Part shown: one piece after another, positions 26,965-34,104 of the stretch
Layout of the letters: every line of letters starts with the position of its first letter
Numbering within the stretch: position 1 is the stretch's first letter
From: Rhodothermales bacterium
GTDB lineage: Bacteria; Bacteroidota; Rhodothermia; Rhodothermales; UBA10348
Length of the DNA: 64,000 nucleotides
Assembly: GCA_017643395.1 (NCBI GenBank)
Contig: JAEPNP010000001.1
Span: forward strand, 62,001-126,000
Reading direction: 5' to 3'
The notes under the pieces: model-generated
The model's database searches: none
What the model was told of the DNA's origin: nothing
What the model saw: the letters and a program-made list of their open reading frames with translations, nothing else
Program-made: the position numbers and the translations under genes

Positions 26965-28059
26965 ATGATTGCCCTGCTAGTTGCTCTGTTCATCGCGCAG
27001 CCAGACACCGTCGTGCTGGCCGGCGTCCCCTTCACGCTCCAGAGGCTCGATGCCGGTCCCGGGGAGGTAAACATGGCCGCCGGTGATTTCACGGGCGATG
27101 GGCGCATGGACACGATTGCCGTTTCGGCAGGGTCCCATCGTCTGACACTGTTCGCGGGAGACGGCCGTGGTCGCTTGACGCGCCGCACCTCCGTGCAGGC
27201 CGGACGTAATCCCACCAGCGTGCAGGCCGTCGACCTCAACGGAGACGGGCACCTGGACGCCGTGATTGCAAACCACGAAACGAGCCATGTCACGCTGCTG
27301 CATGGCGACGGTGCGGGCGGCTTCGTCGAGGCCCCTAACTCCCCTGTTCGAGTGGATGTGGAGCCGCACCCCCACGTGGCCAGAGCTCACGACATAGACG
27401 ACGATGGCGTGCTGGACCTCCTGGTCGATGATCGCAACCGCGGCGGCATCCGGGTGCTGCCGGGATTGACTGGCCGCTCGTACCTGATCGACACAGGAGG
27501 CGACCCCTACCTCGGGTTCGATCTGGCGGACCTCGACGGAAACGGGTTTCCTGACCTCGTGACTCCGAATCCCCGAACGGCTGCAGTCGCCATGAACCGG
27601 GGCGGATCCTTCTCGCCACCTCAGGCCATCGGAACACTGGCTCCGTTCGGCGTGGCCCTTGCAGACCTCGACCATGACGGGGCGCCTGACTTGGTTGCGG
27701 TGTCCGGCGAAGGCTCAAACGACATCGAAGTCTGGGCCGGACCGAACTTTTCGTCCCGCATCGCCCGGATTCCCATGAGCCGCGGCGCCAAGCTGGTGGC
27801 CACCGGGGACCTCAATGGAGACGATGTGGACGACGCAGTGGTATGCGGCTGGAGCGCCGGTCTCCTGGTTGTCGCCGGCGGGACCCTCACTACGGACTCC
27901 CTCTCCTTCGAAGGCAACGCGTGGGGTCTTCTACTGGCCGACTTCAACGCGGACGGCAGGGATGATCTGGTCGTGGCAGACGGCTCAAGCTCCAGAGCGG
28001 TGCTGTACCTGAGCGTCACTTCTGAAACACCCGCCCCGAATTCGGGGGACCGACGGTGA
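26965..28059 (+). CDS. Secreted FG-GAP/VCBS repeat protein, 364 aa
   Basis: The frame extends far upstream, but that part is antisense to the serine hydrolase. The ATG at 26965 starts a plausible short signal (MIALLVALFIAQPDTVVLA). From about 30 to 350 there are repeats with a calcium-binding DxDxDGxxD core: GDFTGDGRMDTIAV, VDLNGDGHLDAVIAN, HDIDDDGVLDLLVDD, ADLDGNGFPDLVTPN, GDLNGDDVDDAVVCG, ADFNADGRDDLVVAD. This predicts a seven-bladed propeller of the FG-GAP/VCBS type. It has no T9SS sorting domain. Its last 44 nt overlap, tail to tail, the end of the LpxR-like gene on the other strand. Confidence 0.82.
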   Translation: MIALLVALFIAQPDTVVLAGVPFTLQRLDAGPGEVNMAAGDFTGDGRMDTIAVSAGSHRLTLFAGDGRGRLTRRTSVQAGRNPTSVQAVDLNGDGHLDAVIANHETSHVTLLHGDGAGGFVEAPNSPVRVDVEPHPHVARAHDIDDDGVLDLLVDDRNRGGIRVLPGLTGRSYLIDTGGDPYLGFDLADLDGNGFPDLVTPNPRTAAVAMNRGGSFSPPQAIGTLAPFGVALADLDHDGAPDLVAVSGEGSNDIEVWAGPNFSSRIARIPMSRGAKLVATGDLNGDDVDDAVVCGWSAGLLVVAGGTLTTDSLSFEGNAWGLLLADFNADGRDDLVVADGSSSRAVLYLSVTSETPAPNSGDRR

Positions 28060-28861
28060 GGCGGAATCCAAACTGAGGCAATCCCGTGCCGTGTTCGTTT
28101 CGGCTTACCAGGAGGCCCATTGATCCACGTCTCGCCCACCAGACGCGTGCGTTGAGCGAGCGCGCCCAGCCCCGTTCAAACAACGGGGCCGTGACCCAAT
28201 CGGTGCCGAACCAGGCCACGTAGGCGAGGTCTGCACGCAGTTCTCCGCTCACACCGCCTGAGCGAAACAGCCGGCAGCAACTCACGAATCCGCCAGCCAG
28301 CACGTTACCCGGCACGACCCCGCCCGTCACCTCGGCCTCTGCGTAGGCGGCGGAGCGCATCGCCCGCAGCTTCTGCACCGGTGTCCTGGCTGCGAGCGTC
28401 AGCAAGGGGACGAGCCCTCCCTGGGCGTACTGCAAATCCAGCTCCCTGGCACCGGTCCATCGGTGGTACCGGTTCTGCACCGCCTCGCCGCCGAATTGTC
28501 CCCGCAAGGCCACGCCGCCACCCGCAGACAGCTCAAACCCAGCCGGCCGGATCACGTAGGCGCCGGACAGCTTGAGTACATCCGCGCGATAGCCGGCTCG
28601 ACGATTGGTCAGCACGTTCAGTGATCCGTCGACTACCCACGACCCACCCTGCCACCGCAGCCACAAACCGGTCGTCACGTAGTCGTCGGGGCCGGTGCGA
28701 AAAGGTCCCAGTCGATCCCCAAACGGGGCACTGTCGTTCTGGTACTGATAGAAGAAATACGGGCGATGAGCTCTCTGAGCATCCAGCGTATCTGCCGGCA
28801 CGTCGTGCGCATGCGCCGCGTGACCCCAAATCAGGATCAACATGGCAGGGGCCAGCCTCAC
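28016..28861 (-). CDS. Outer-membrane beta-barrel, LpxR (lipid A deacylase)-like, 281 aa
   Basis: The first possible start is a GTG (28861-28859) that overlaps the DUF4249 stop as GTGA; an ATG six codons later would also leave a signal (MLILIWGHAAHAH). The protein is made of alternating-residue beta strands. 'YQYQNDSAPFGDR' and 'PDDYVTTGLWLRW' (about 39-69) resemble the ND..D.YYT.G...W start of the LpxR/DUF2219 family, which removes the 3' acyl chain of lipid A. It ends with a hydrophobic aromatic strand but a terminal Lys. The LpxR identification is tentative. It is third in an overlapping operon with a DUF4249 lipoprotein and a TonB receptor. Its 3' end overlaps the convergent FG-GAP gene by 44 nt. 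Confidence 0.6.
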   Translation of the reverse strand: MRLAPAMLILIWGHAAHAHDVPADTLDAQRAHRPYFFYQYQNDSAPFGDRLGPFRTGPDDYVTTGLWLRWQGGSWVVDGSLNVLTNRRAGYRADVLKLSGAYVIRPAGFELSAGGGVALRGQFGGEAVQNRYHRWTGARELDLQYAQGGLVPLLTLAARTPVQKLRAMRSAAYAEAEVTGGVVPGNVLAGGFVSCCRLFRSGGVSGELRADLAYVAWFGTDWVTAPLFERGWARSLNARVWWARRGSMGLLVSRNEHGTGLPQFGFRLTVGPPNSGRVFQK

Positions 28862-29712
28862 TCCACCGGTACCACGGCGAACGGCATGGCCACCCCGGCA
28901 AACGCGCTGAACACGCCCAGTCCGCCTTCAATGTTGGATGGCGGCTCGTTCAGGTCTCGCGAGTCCTGCTCGCGGCCTGCATAAAGATCCGCGTACTCCT
29001 TGTTCACGCGGTAGACTACGGCCTGGTGGGCACCGAACACCTCAAGGGTGCGCAGATTGACGTCGAAGGCGCTGTCATCGGTCGGTTCGGTAACGAGTCG
29101 GAACGGCTCGAAGCGCACGCGGATGAACTCCGGCAGGATGTAGCGCGGGTTCTCACCGACCAGGCTGTTGACCACCACGAAGTGCAGGTCTCGACGGCTG
29201 TTCTCCCAGCCGACGCGGATACTGGCCCGCTGGAGGCTTTCCCGTACGCGCGACTCTCCACCCGGAGTCTGAAGGCCGCCCGGCCCGATGACAATGCGCA
29301 CAATCTCGACCCGATCCGACGATAGCGCCACGCCTTCCGGACGTTCTGGCACGGTCGTCTCAGCCTGAATCGATGTATTGCCGCGTTCCACGGTCAAACG
29401 AAACGTATCCCCTTCTTCCACCGCGAGGTCATCGCCGTCGTAGTGGTAGAAGCCGTCCGTTCCCGAGGCCTTGAGGCGGAACGGCACGCCCTCCTTGAAG
29501 AGCGTCACTACCGCATCGTTCACCGGGGTCTCGAGCGAGTCCGACTCGGACGTTTCGGAGAGTGGGATGGCCTCCGTGATGCGGATGTTGTTCACCGGCT
29601 CCTCGGTGAACAGGAACGCCTCTACCACCAGGTCATCGCCTGCCGGCTGCGTGGCGGTCGAGTCGCAAGCCGCCAGCAGGAGCGCGGCGCCCATCAGACA
29701 GAACCACCTCAT
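28858..29712 (-). CDS. DUF4249 lipoprotein, 284 aa
   Basis: The start ATG at 29712 overlaps the TonB-receptor stop (ATGA, 29709-29712) and begins a lipoprotein signal (MRWFCLMGAALLLAACDS, lipobox LAAC, Cys16). The family layout fits DUF4249: an N-terminal Ig-like part (VVEAFLFTEEPVNNIRITEA, ending in 'VNDAVVTLF'), then 'YHYDGDDLAVEEGDTFRLTV', and a helical/beta C-terminus with 'VYRVNKEYADLYA' (about 235-247). DUF4249 lipoproteins sit on the periplasmic or outer-membrane side next to a TonB-dependent receptor and are thought to be its partner in uptake. The neighbour here is exactly that. Confidence 0.85.
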   Translation of the reverse strand: MRWFCLMGAALLLAACDSTATQPAGDDLVVEAFLFTEEPVNNIRITEAIPLSETSESDSLETPVNDAVVTLFKEGVPFRLKASGTDGFYHYDGDDLAVEEGDTFRLTVERGNTSIQAETTVPERPEGVALSSDRVEIVRIVIGPGGLQTPGGESRVRESLQRASIRVGWENSRRDLHFVVVNSLVGENPRYILPEFIRVRFEPFRLVTEPTDDSAFDVNLRTLEVFGAHQAVVYRVNKEYADLYAGREQDSRDLNEPPSNIEGGLGVFSAFAGVAMPFAVVPVE

Positions 29713-32177
29713 AGCTCCACCCTCACGGACAGGTTGGGAGTGAGGCCGAGAAACGACACATCCGTCGTCACGAACGGCGATTGCGACAGATCGAACTGGC
29801 GATACCACACGTTCTGGCGATTGTACAGGTTGAAGATGGAAACGCCGAAATCCACGGTGGAGCTTCCCACGGGAAAACGATAGTGCGCCGAGGCGTCCAG
29901 TCGGTGATATGCCGGCAGCCGCACGCCATTCTTCTGTCCGACGTGGATGTACGTCTGCTCGCTGCCGTCAAGCAGCGTGATGGCGTACTCGGACTCGGGC
30001 GTGGTGTACGGTTTGCCTGTCGCGAGCGTGAAGGTGGCTGCCACGTTCCACCGCTCGTTGATGCGTGAACTCTGCACCACCTTGAGCTCGTGGCGCTGAT
30101 CATGCAGGGCCGGGAACGGCTTGCCATCGTTCAAACCGGGGAATGTGTGCTCGACCTCGGCCAGGGTATATGACAGCCATCCCGTGGTCGGGCCGAACTT
30201 GCGCTGCAGCAGGAATTCCAGTCCACGCGCGGTCCCCGTGCCCTGGAAAAACAGATCGCTGGCCTCAAAATCGGCCTCGCCACGGCGAAAGCGCAGCGTG
30301 AACTCGGACAGTCCCGTCAGATCCTTGTGGTACGCCTCCACGTCCAACAGCCAGTTGGGCGTCTCGTAGGCGACACCCGCCAGATAGTGGGTAGAGCGCT
30401 GCACTCCGACGTCCTGCCCATCGGCCAGGAGCCAGAAATCCCGAGCCCCTTCGGTCACATTCTCGTTGACCACGCGCGCCACGAACTGGTTGTAGCGCCC
30501 GATGCCTGCCTTCAGCCGAATGCGTTCCGACAGCGCGATGCGGGCCGAGGCGCGCGGCTCGACCACCGTCTCGTCTGTCAGGTCGTGGTTGACCACGCGC
30601 ACTCCGGCGATCAGGCGCACGCGGTCTGACGGGGACCAGGTGTCCTGTACGTACATCGCGAGCAGTCGAGACTGCTGATCCGCGTCCAGAATGCTGAGGG
30701 TGTCGTTGCGGGTCAGGCGATACCCGACGTCGGTGCCGGTCAGCTGTGCACCAAACCCCAGCCTGTGAGCCCCGGACACGGCCAGCTCATTGTCGATGCG
30801 CAGGGTGGCATCCGAAAGCGAGTTGTCCTCGAGGCTGCTTAGCTCCCGGCTGAAAGCCACTGTGTCGGCGTCCAGCGGAAATCGCTCCAGCAGCGAATTG
30901 CGGAGACTCTCCGAGAAATACTCCGTGTAGGACAGCATCGCGTTTGAGTACAGCTTGGAGTTCCATTGCCGGGACCATTTGCCGCTGATGCCCTGATTGC
31001 CCCAACTGGTAACGTCGAAAATATCGTTGTCCAGGCGGGCCCCGATCGTGCCGTTGCCAATCTCGTTGGAGGTGAACCGGGACTCATCCAGGTTGTCCTG
31101 CCCACCATAGAGACTCATCGCGATCACGTCGCGATCTGTCGGTCGCACGGTGACCTTTGCGTTCAGGTCGTAGAAGTAGAAATCAGGCTGCACCACGGCC
31201 TGACCCGGTCCCGTGAATGCGGCGTTGAAGGCTCCCCCAGGGCGACGCCCCCCTCCCGGAGCGGCGGGCTCAGGCGTGGTTTCCTCGCCGGTCAGGGTCT
31301 CGAAAATGGAGGTATAGATGCCGGTCTGAAGCACGTCCGTGTAGGACCGGCGCGCACTCACAAGCACGGTAGCGCGGCTGCCCAGCGGCGCTTCAATCAC
31401 GGACGATGCGCTCAGCAGGTTGACTCCGACGGCGGCGCGCAGGTCGTTCGCGCCGCTCTTCCCTGTGAGATCCACCACGCTCGAGGTACGCCCGCCGTAG
31501 GAGGCCGGAAAACCACCCTTGTACACCTGAACGTCCTTGATGGCATCGGCATTGAAGGCGCTGAAGAAGCCAAAGAAGTGGTCGACGTGATACACGGTCA
31601 TGCCGTCCAGCAGCACCAGATTCTGGTCCGGGGTACCGCCTCTCACATACAGCCCGGAGGAGCCCTCGTTCGTACCGCTGATACCGGGAAGCAGCTGCAA
31701 CGACCTGAAAATGTCTACCTCCCCCACGCTCGGCAGTGCGGCGAGCTCTCTCGGCGAAACGGTAATCTGGCTGATGGCCCCTGAGGTGCGCATCATTTCG
31801 TATTGTTCCGCGGTGACTAGGACCTCATCCAGCTCGCCCGTCCGGGGCTGCAGGTTGATCTCGATGGGCCGCATGCCGTCGACGGCCTCGACGACCAGAT
31901 CCAGCGTCTGATAGCCGATATGGGAGACGCTAAGCGTGTGGCGACCTTCGGGCACACCGAGCAGGGCAAAACGGCCGTCCAGATTGGTAGCGGCCCCCAG
32001 GCTCAGGCTGTCGATGCGCACACTGGCATAGGGCAGGGTCTCGCCCGAGTCGGCGTCGAGCACCGTACCGGAAAGGGTGGTGGTCTGGGCCCGGAGCTGC
32101 ACTGCGAAGACCAGGCTCAGCGCCCATATTGCGGTCAGCGGGACCGCCGCGATTCGTTGCATCGAGGGTGAGGCCAT
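29709..32177 (-). CDS. TonB-dependent outer-membrane receptor with carboxypeptidase-like N-domain, about 822 aa
   Basis: The real start is near ATG 32177 (MASPSMQRIAAVPLTAIWAL) or five codons later (MQRIAAV, 32162). The long open frame upstream has no signal peptide, and neither ATG has a good Shine-Dalgarno. After the signal (cleavage near QLRAQ), residues about 32-115 are the CarboxypepD_reg-like domain (TLSGTVLDADSGETLPYASV...). The plug follows ('ALPSVGEVDIFRSLQLLPG', then 'GLYVRGGTPDQNLVLLDGM'). About 600 residues of 22-stranded barrel come next, ending with 'LSVRVEL'. It transports an unknown substrate using TonB energy. It heads the operon receptor - DUF4249 - LpxR-like, all with 4-nt overlaps. 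Confidence 0.92.
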   Translation of the reverse strand: MASPSMQRIAAVPLTAIWALSLVFAVQLRAQTTTLSGTVLDADSGETLPYASVRIDSLSLGAATNLDGRFALLGVPEGRHTLSVSHIGYQTLDLVVEAVDGMRPIEINLQPRTGELDEVLVTAEQYEMMRTSGAISQITVSPRELAALPSVGEVDIFRSLQLLPGISGTNEGSSGLYVRGGTPDQNLVLLDGMTVYHVDHFFGFFSAFNADAIKDVQVYKGGFPASYGGRTSSVVDLTGKSGANDLRAAVGVNLLSASSVIEAPLGSRATVLVSARRSYTDVLQTGIYTSIFETLTGEETTPEPAAPGGGRRPGGAFNAAFTGPGQAVVQPDFYFYDLNAKVTVRPTDRDVIAMSLYGGQDNLDESRFTSNEIGNGTIGARLDNDIFDVTSWGNQGISGKWSRQWNSKLYSNAMLSYTEYFSESLRNSLLERFPLDADTVAFSRELSSLEDNSLSDATLRIDNELAVSGAHRLGFGAQLTGTDVGYRLTRNDTLSILDADQQSRLLAMYVQDTWSPSDRVRLIAGVRVVNHDLTDETVVEPRASARIALSERIRLKAGIGRYNQFVARVVNENVTEGARDFWLLADGQDVGVQRSTHYLAGVAYETPNWLLDVEAYHKDLTGLSEFTLRFRRGEADFEASDLFFQGTGTARGLEFLLQRKFGPTTGWLSYTLAEVEHTFPGLNDGKPFPALHDQRHELKVVQSSRINERWNVAATFTLATGKPYTTPESEYAITLLDGSEQTYIHVGQKNGVRLPAYHRLDASAHYRFPVGSSTVDFGVSIFNLYNRQNVWYRQFDLSQSPFVTTDVSFLGLTPNLSVRVEL

Positions 32178-32282
32178 TGGGGTTGCTATTGAGAATACAC
32201 AGCCGGGCACCATCTCCCCCAACCGTCGCTGATCCCGGACTGGGAAGTCCTGCGTCTCTGTGTGCGAACCTGGAGCACACTC

Positions 32283-32366
32283 ATGACACAAAACGCCGAC
32301 GACTACTTTGTCCGGGCCGACATGGGCCCTCGGAGACGACCCGTGTCCACGGAGTGCCCGCACTGA
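32283..32366 (+). CDS. Possible 27-aa leader peptide before the kinase
   Basis: An ATG at 32283 with GGAG about 8 nt upstream opens a 27-codon frame ending in TGA at 32364-32366. That is 17 nt before the kinase start codon and right where the kinase Shine-Dalgarno begins. The peptide is basic in its second half (MGPRRRPVSTECPH). Its spacing suggests a translated leader that could couple to kinase expression; it could also be chance. Confidence 0.3.
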   Translation: MTQNADDYFVRADMGPRRRPVSTECPH

Positions 32367-32383
32367 AGGAAGGGAGATTTCAC

Positions 32384-33475
32384 GTGACTCAACACTACTC
32401 GGCGGAAGACTGGGCTCGGGTCGAAGACGCTGTCGGGCTGGCATTGCGCCAATCAGAAGCCGAGCGCTCCAGGATGCTGCACGCCCTGAGGACGAGCGAC
32501 CCGAACCTTGCGCGACGTGTCGAGCAGGTGATTGGACTCCAAGACAAGGCAGAGGCGTACTTTCACGGCCTCGCAAGGCGAATGCTGGGCGGCAGTCCGC
32601 TAAACGGGCTGACAGGCCGACGACTGGGGCGATACGAGCTTGGTGCCGTAGTTGGCCGTGGGGGAACCGGCTCGGTACTCCGAGCCAGAGATACCTCCTC
32701 CGGCTTGCATGTCGCCGTCAAGGTTCTGCACGGCCGCCTGCGTCTGGACCCGGAGGCGAGAAGGCGATTTCTGGTGGAAGCCCGTGCTGTGGCCCGAATG
32801 GAGCATCCCTACATCGCACGGATTCTGGATGTGGGAGAAAGTGAGGATGGCACGACCTACCTGGTCATGCCCCTGTATCACAGCGCATTGAGCACCGGTC
32901 GACGCTGGCCGGAGCAGGAGGCCGTTTCCTTTGCGGCGGCCGTTGCGAACGCGCTGGCGTATGCGCACCGCAAGGGAGTTCTTCATCGGGACATCAAACC
33001 GTCCAATATCCTCATGACAAAGGAGGGAGACCCGGTGATTGTGGATTTTGGTATCGCCAAGATCCTCGCGGACCCTACACTCACCCCGATGGGGGCCAAG
33101 CTCGGCACCATCGCCTACATGAGCCCTGAGCAAGCTCGTGGCGAGCGGACGGCGGCAACCACCGACATTTGGTCCCTGGGAGTCGTTCTCTACCAACTTC
33201 TTTCTGGAAGACGTCCGTTCGAGGGAGCAAACCCTCTCGAGGTGATCGGAAAGGTCCGGGACGAACCGCCGCCTCCCTTGCCATCGGACATCTCCAGTGC
33301 CTGTGCCAGGATCGTGTTCCGGTGCCTGCAAAAACGGCCGCGAGACCGGTGGGCGTCTGCAGCTTTACTCGAGCGGCAACTCCGGAGATTGGCGCCCGGG
33401 CCTCCTCAAGGGTTCTGGAGGCGCATTCTGGCCGGCGGGCGTTACTCCCCGTGGCGGAGGGGTCGCGATGCCTGA
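32384..33475 (+). CDS. Cytoplasmic serine/threonine protein kinase, 363 aa
   Basis: The start is a GTG at 32384, chosen for the strong GGAAGGGAG 7 nt upstream; the open frame reaches back into unrelated sequence. Residues 1-70 are the helical N-terminal segment (DWARVEDAVGLALRQSEAER) typical of kinases in this group. The catalytic domain runs about 84-350: Gly loop GRGGTGS (91-97), Lys113, HRDIKPSN (201-208), DFG (221-223) and a SPEQ variant of APE. All key Hanks-type residues are present, so it should be active. There is no membrane segment, unlike the second kinase. Its stop overlaps the ECF sigma factor start by 8 nt, which makes a kinase-sigma pair. Confidence 0.92.
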   Translation: MTQHYSAEDWARVEDAVGLALRQSEAERSRMLHALRTSDPNLARRVEQVIGLQDKAEAYFHGLARRMLGGSPLNGLTGRRLGRYELGAVVGRGGTGSVLRARDTSSGLHVAVKVLHGRLRLDPEARRRFLVEARAVARMEHPYIARILDVGESEDGTTYLVMPLYHSALSTGRRWPEQEAVSFAAAVANALAYAHRKGVLHRDIKPSNILMTKEGDPVIVDFGIAKILADPTLTPMGAKLGTIAYMSPEQARGERTAATTDIWSLGVVLYQLLSGRRPFEGANPLEVIGKVRDEPPPPLPSDISSACARIVFRCLQKRPRDRWASAALLERQLRRLAPGPPQGFWRRILAGGRYSPWRRGRDA

Positions 33476-34058
33476 CGTGGACTCCATTCTACGGGGCGTG
33501 GAAGATGGCCACGCAGAGTCTGTGCAGCAGCTTTTTGACCTGCTGTATGGCGAGCTCAGAGAGCGCGCCCACGGGCAGCGTCGTCGGTGGGACGGCAATC
33601 TCACGTTGAATACAACGGCCATTCTGCACGAGGCCTACATCAAGCTCGCAGGCAGTGCCCTGGAGCGTGTGCAGGACCAGGCACACTTTCTGGCACTGGC
33701 CTCCCGAGCCATGAGGCAGGTACTTATGGACTATGCAAGGCGGGCCCAGGCCCAGCGTCGGGGTGCCGGTGCTCGCCATGTCGCACTTGACGAAGCCCTG
33801 CCCGCGGGGTCAAGCATGCCGCACACCGTCGTCACGGAATTACTCGATCTGGAAAGGGCCCTGGAACGTCTCGGGACTCAGCATCCGGATGCGGTAGCGG
33901 TGGTCGAGTGCCGCTTCTTCGGCGGCATGACCGTAGCGGAAACCGCCGCCGCACTCAACATCTCGACGCCCACGGTCAAACGAAGATGGGCCGTCGCACG
34001 CAGTTGGCTGTACGCTGTGGTGGTCTCCGATCACGGCGAGATTGTGCAGGGCGCTTGA
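33468..34058 (+). CDS. ECF sigma factor, TIGR02999/ECF-STK-associated type, 196 aa
   Basis: The ATG at 33468 lies inside the end of the kinase gene and follows GGAGGGG. Region sigma2 is at about 5-75 (ILRGVEDGHAESVQQLFDLLY, ILHEAYIKLAG), with the 'AxRAMRQVLMDYARRRxAQ'-like segment at about 78-100 that marks the ECF group linked to kinases. Region sigma4 is at about 120-185 (LERALERLGTQHPDAVAVVE, FFGGMTVAETAAALNIS, VKRRWAVARSWLYA). It should direct RNA polymerase to a small regulon, controlled by the neighbouring kinases. The target promoters are not known. No anti-sigma gene is adjacent, which is normal for this group. Confidence 0.9.
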   Translation: MPDVDSILRGVEDGHAESVQQLFDLLYGELRERAHGQRRRWDGNLTLNTTAILHEAYIKLAGSALERVQDQAHFLALASRAMRQVLMDYARRAQAQRRGAGARHVALDEALPAGSSMPHTVVTELLDLERALERLGTQHPDAVAVVECRFFGGMTVAETAAALNISTPTVKRRWAVARSWLYAVVVSDHGEIVQGA

Positions 34059-34104
34059 TCTTCTGGCCGGTCGCCTACTTATTGGTGGACTAGCGATCCT
34101 AGGC

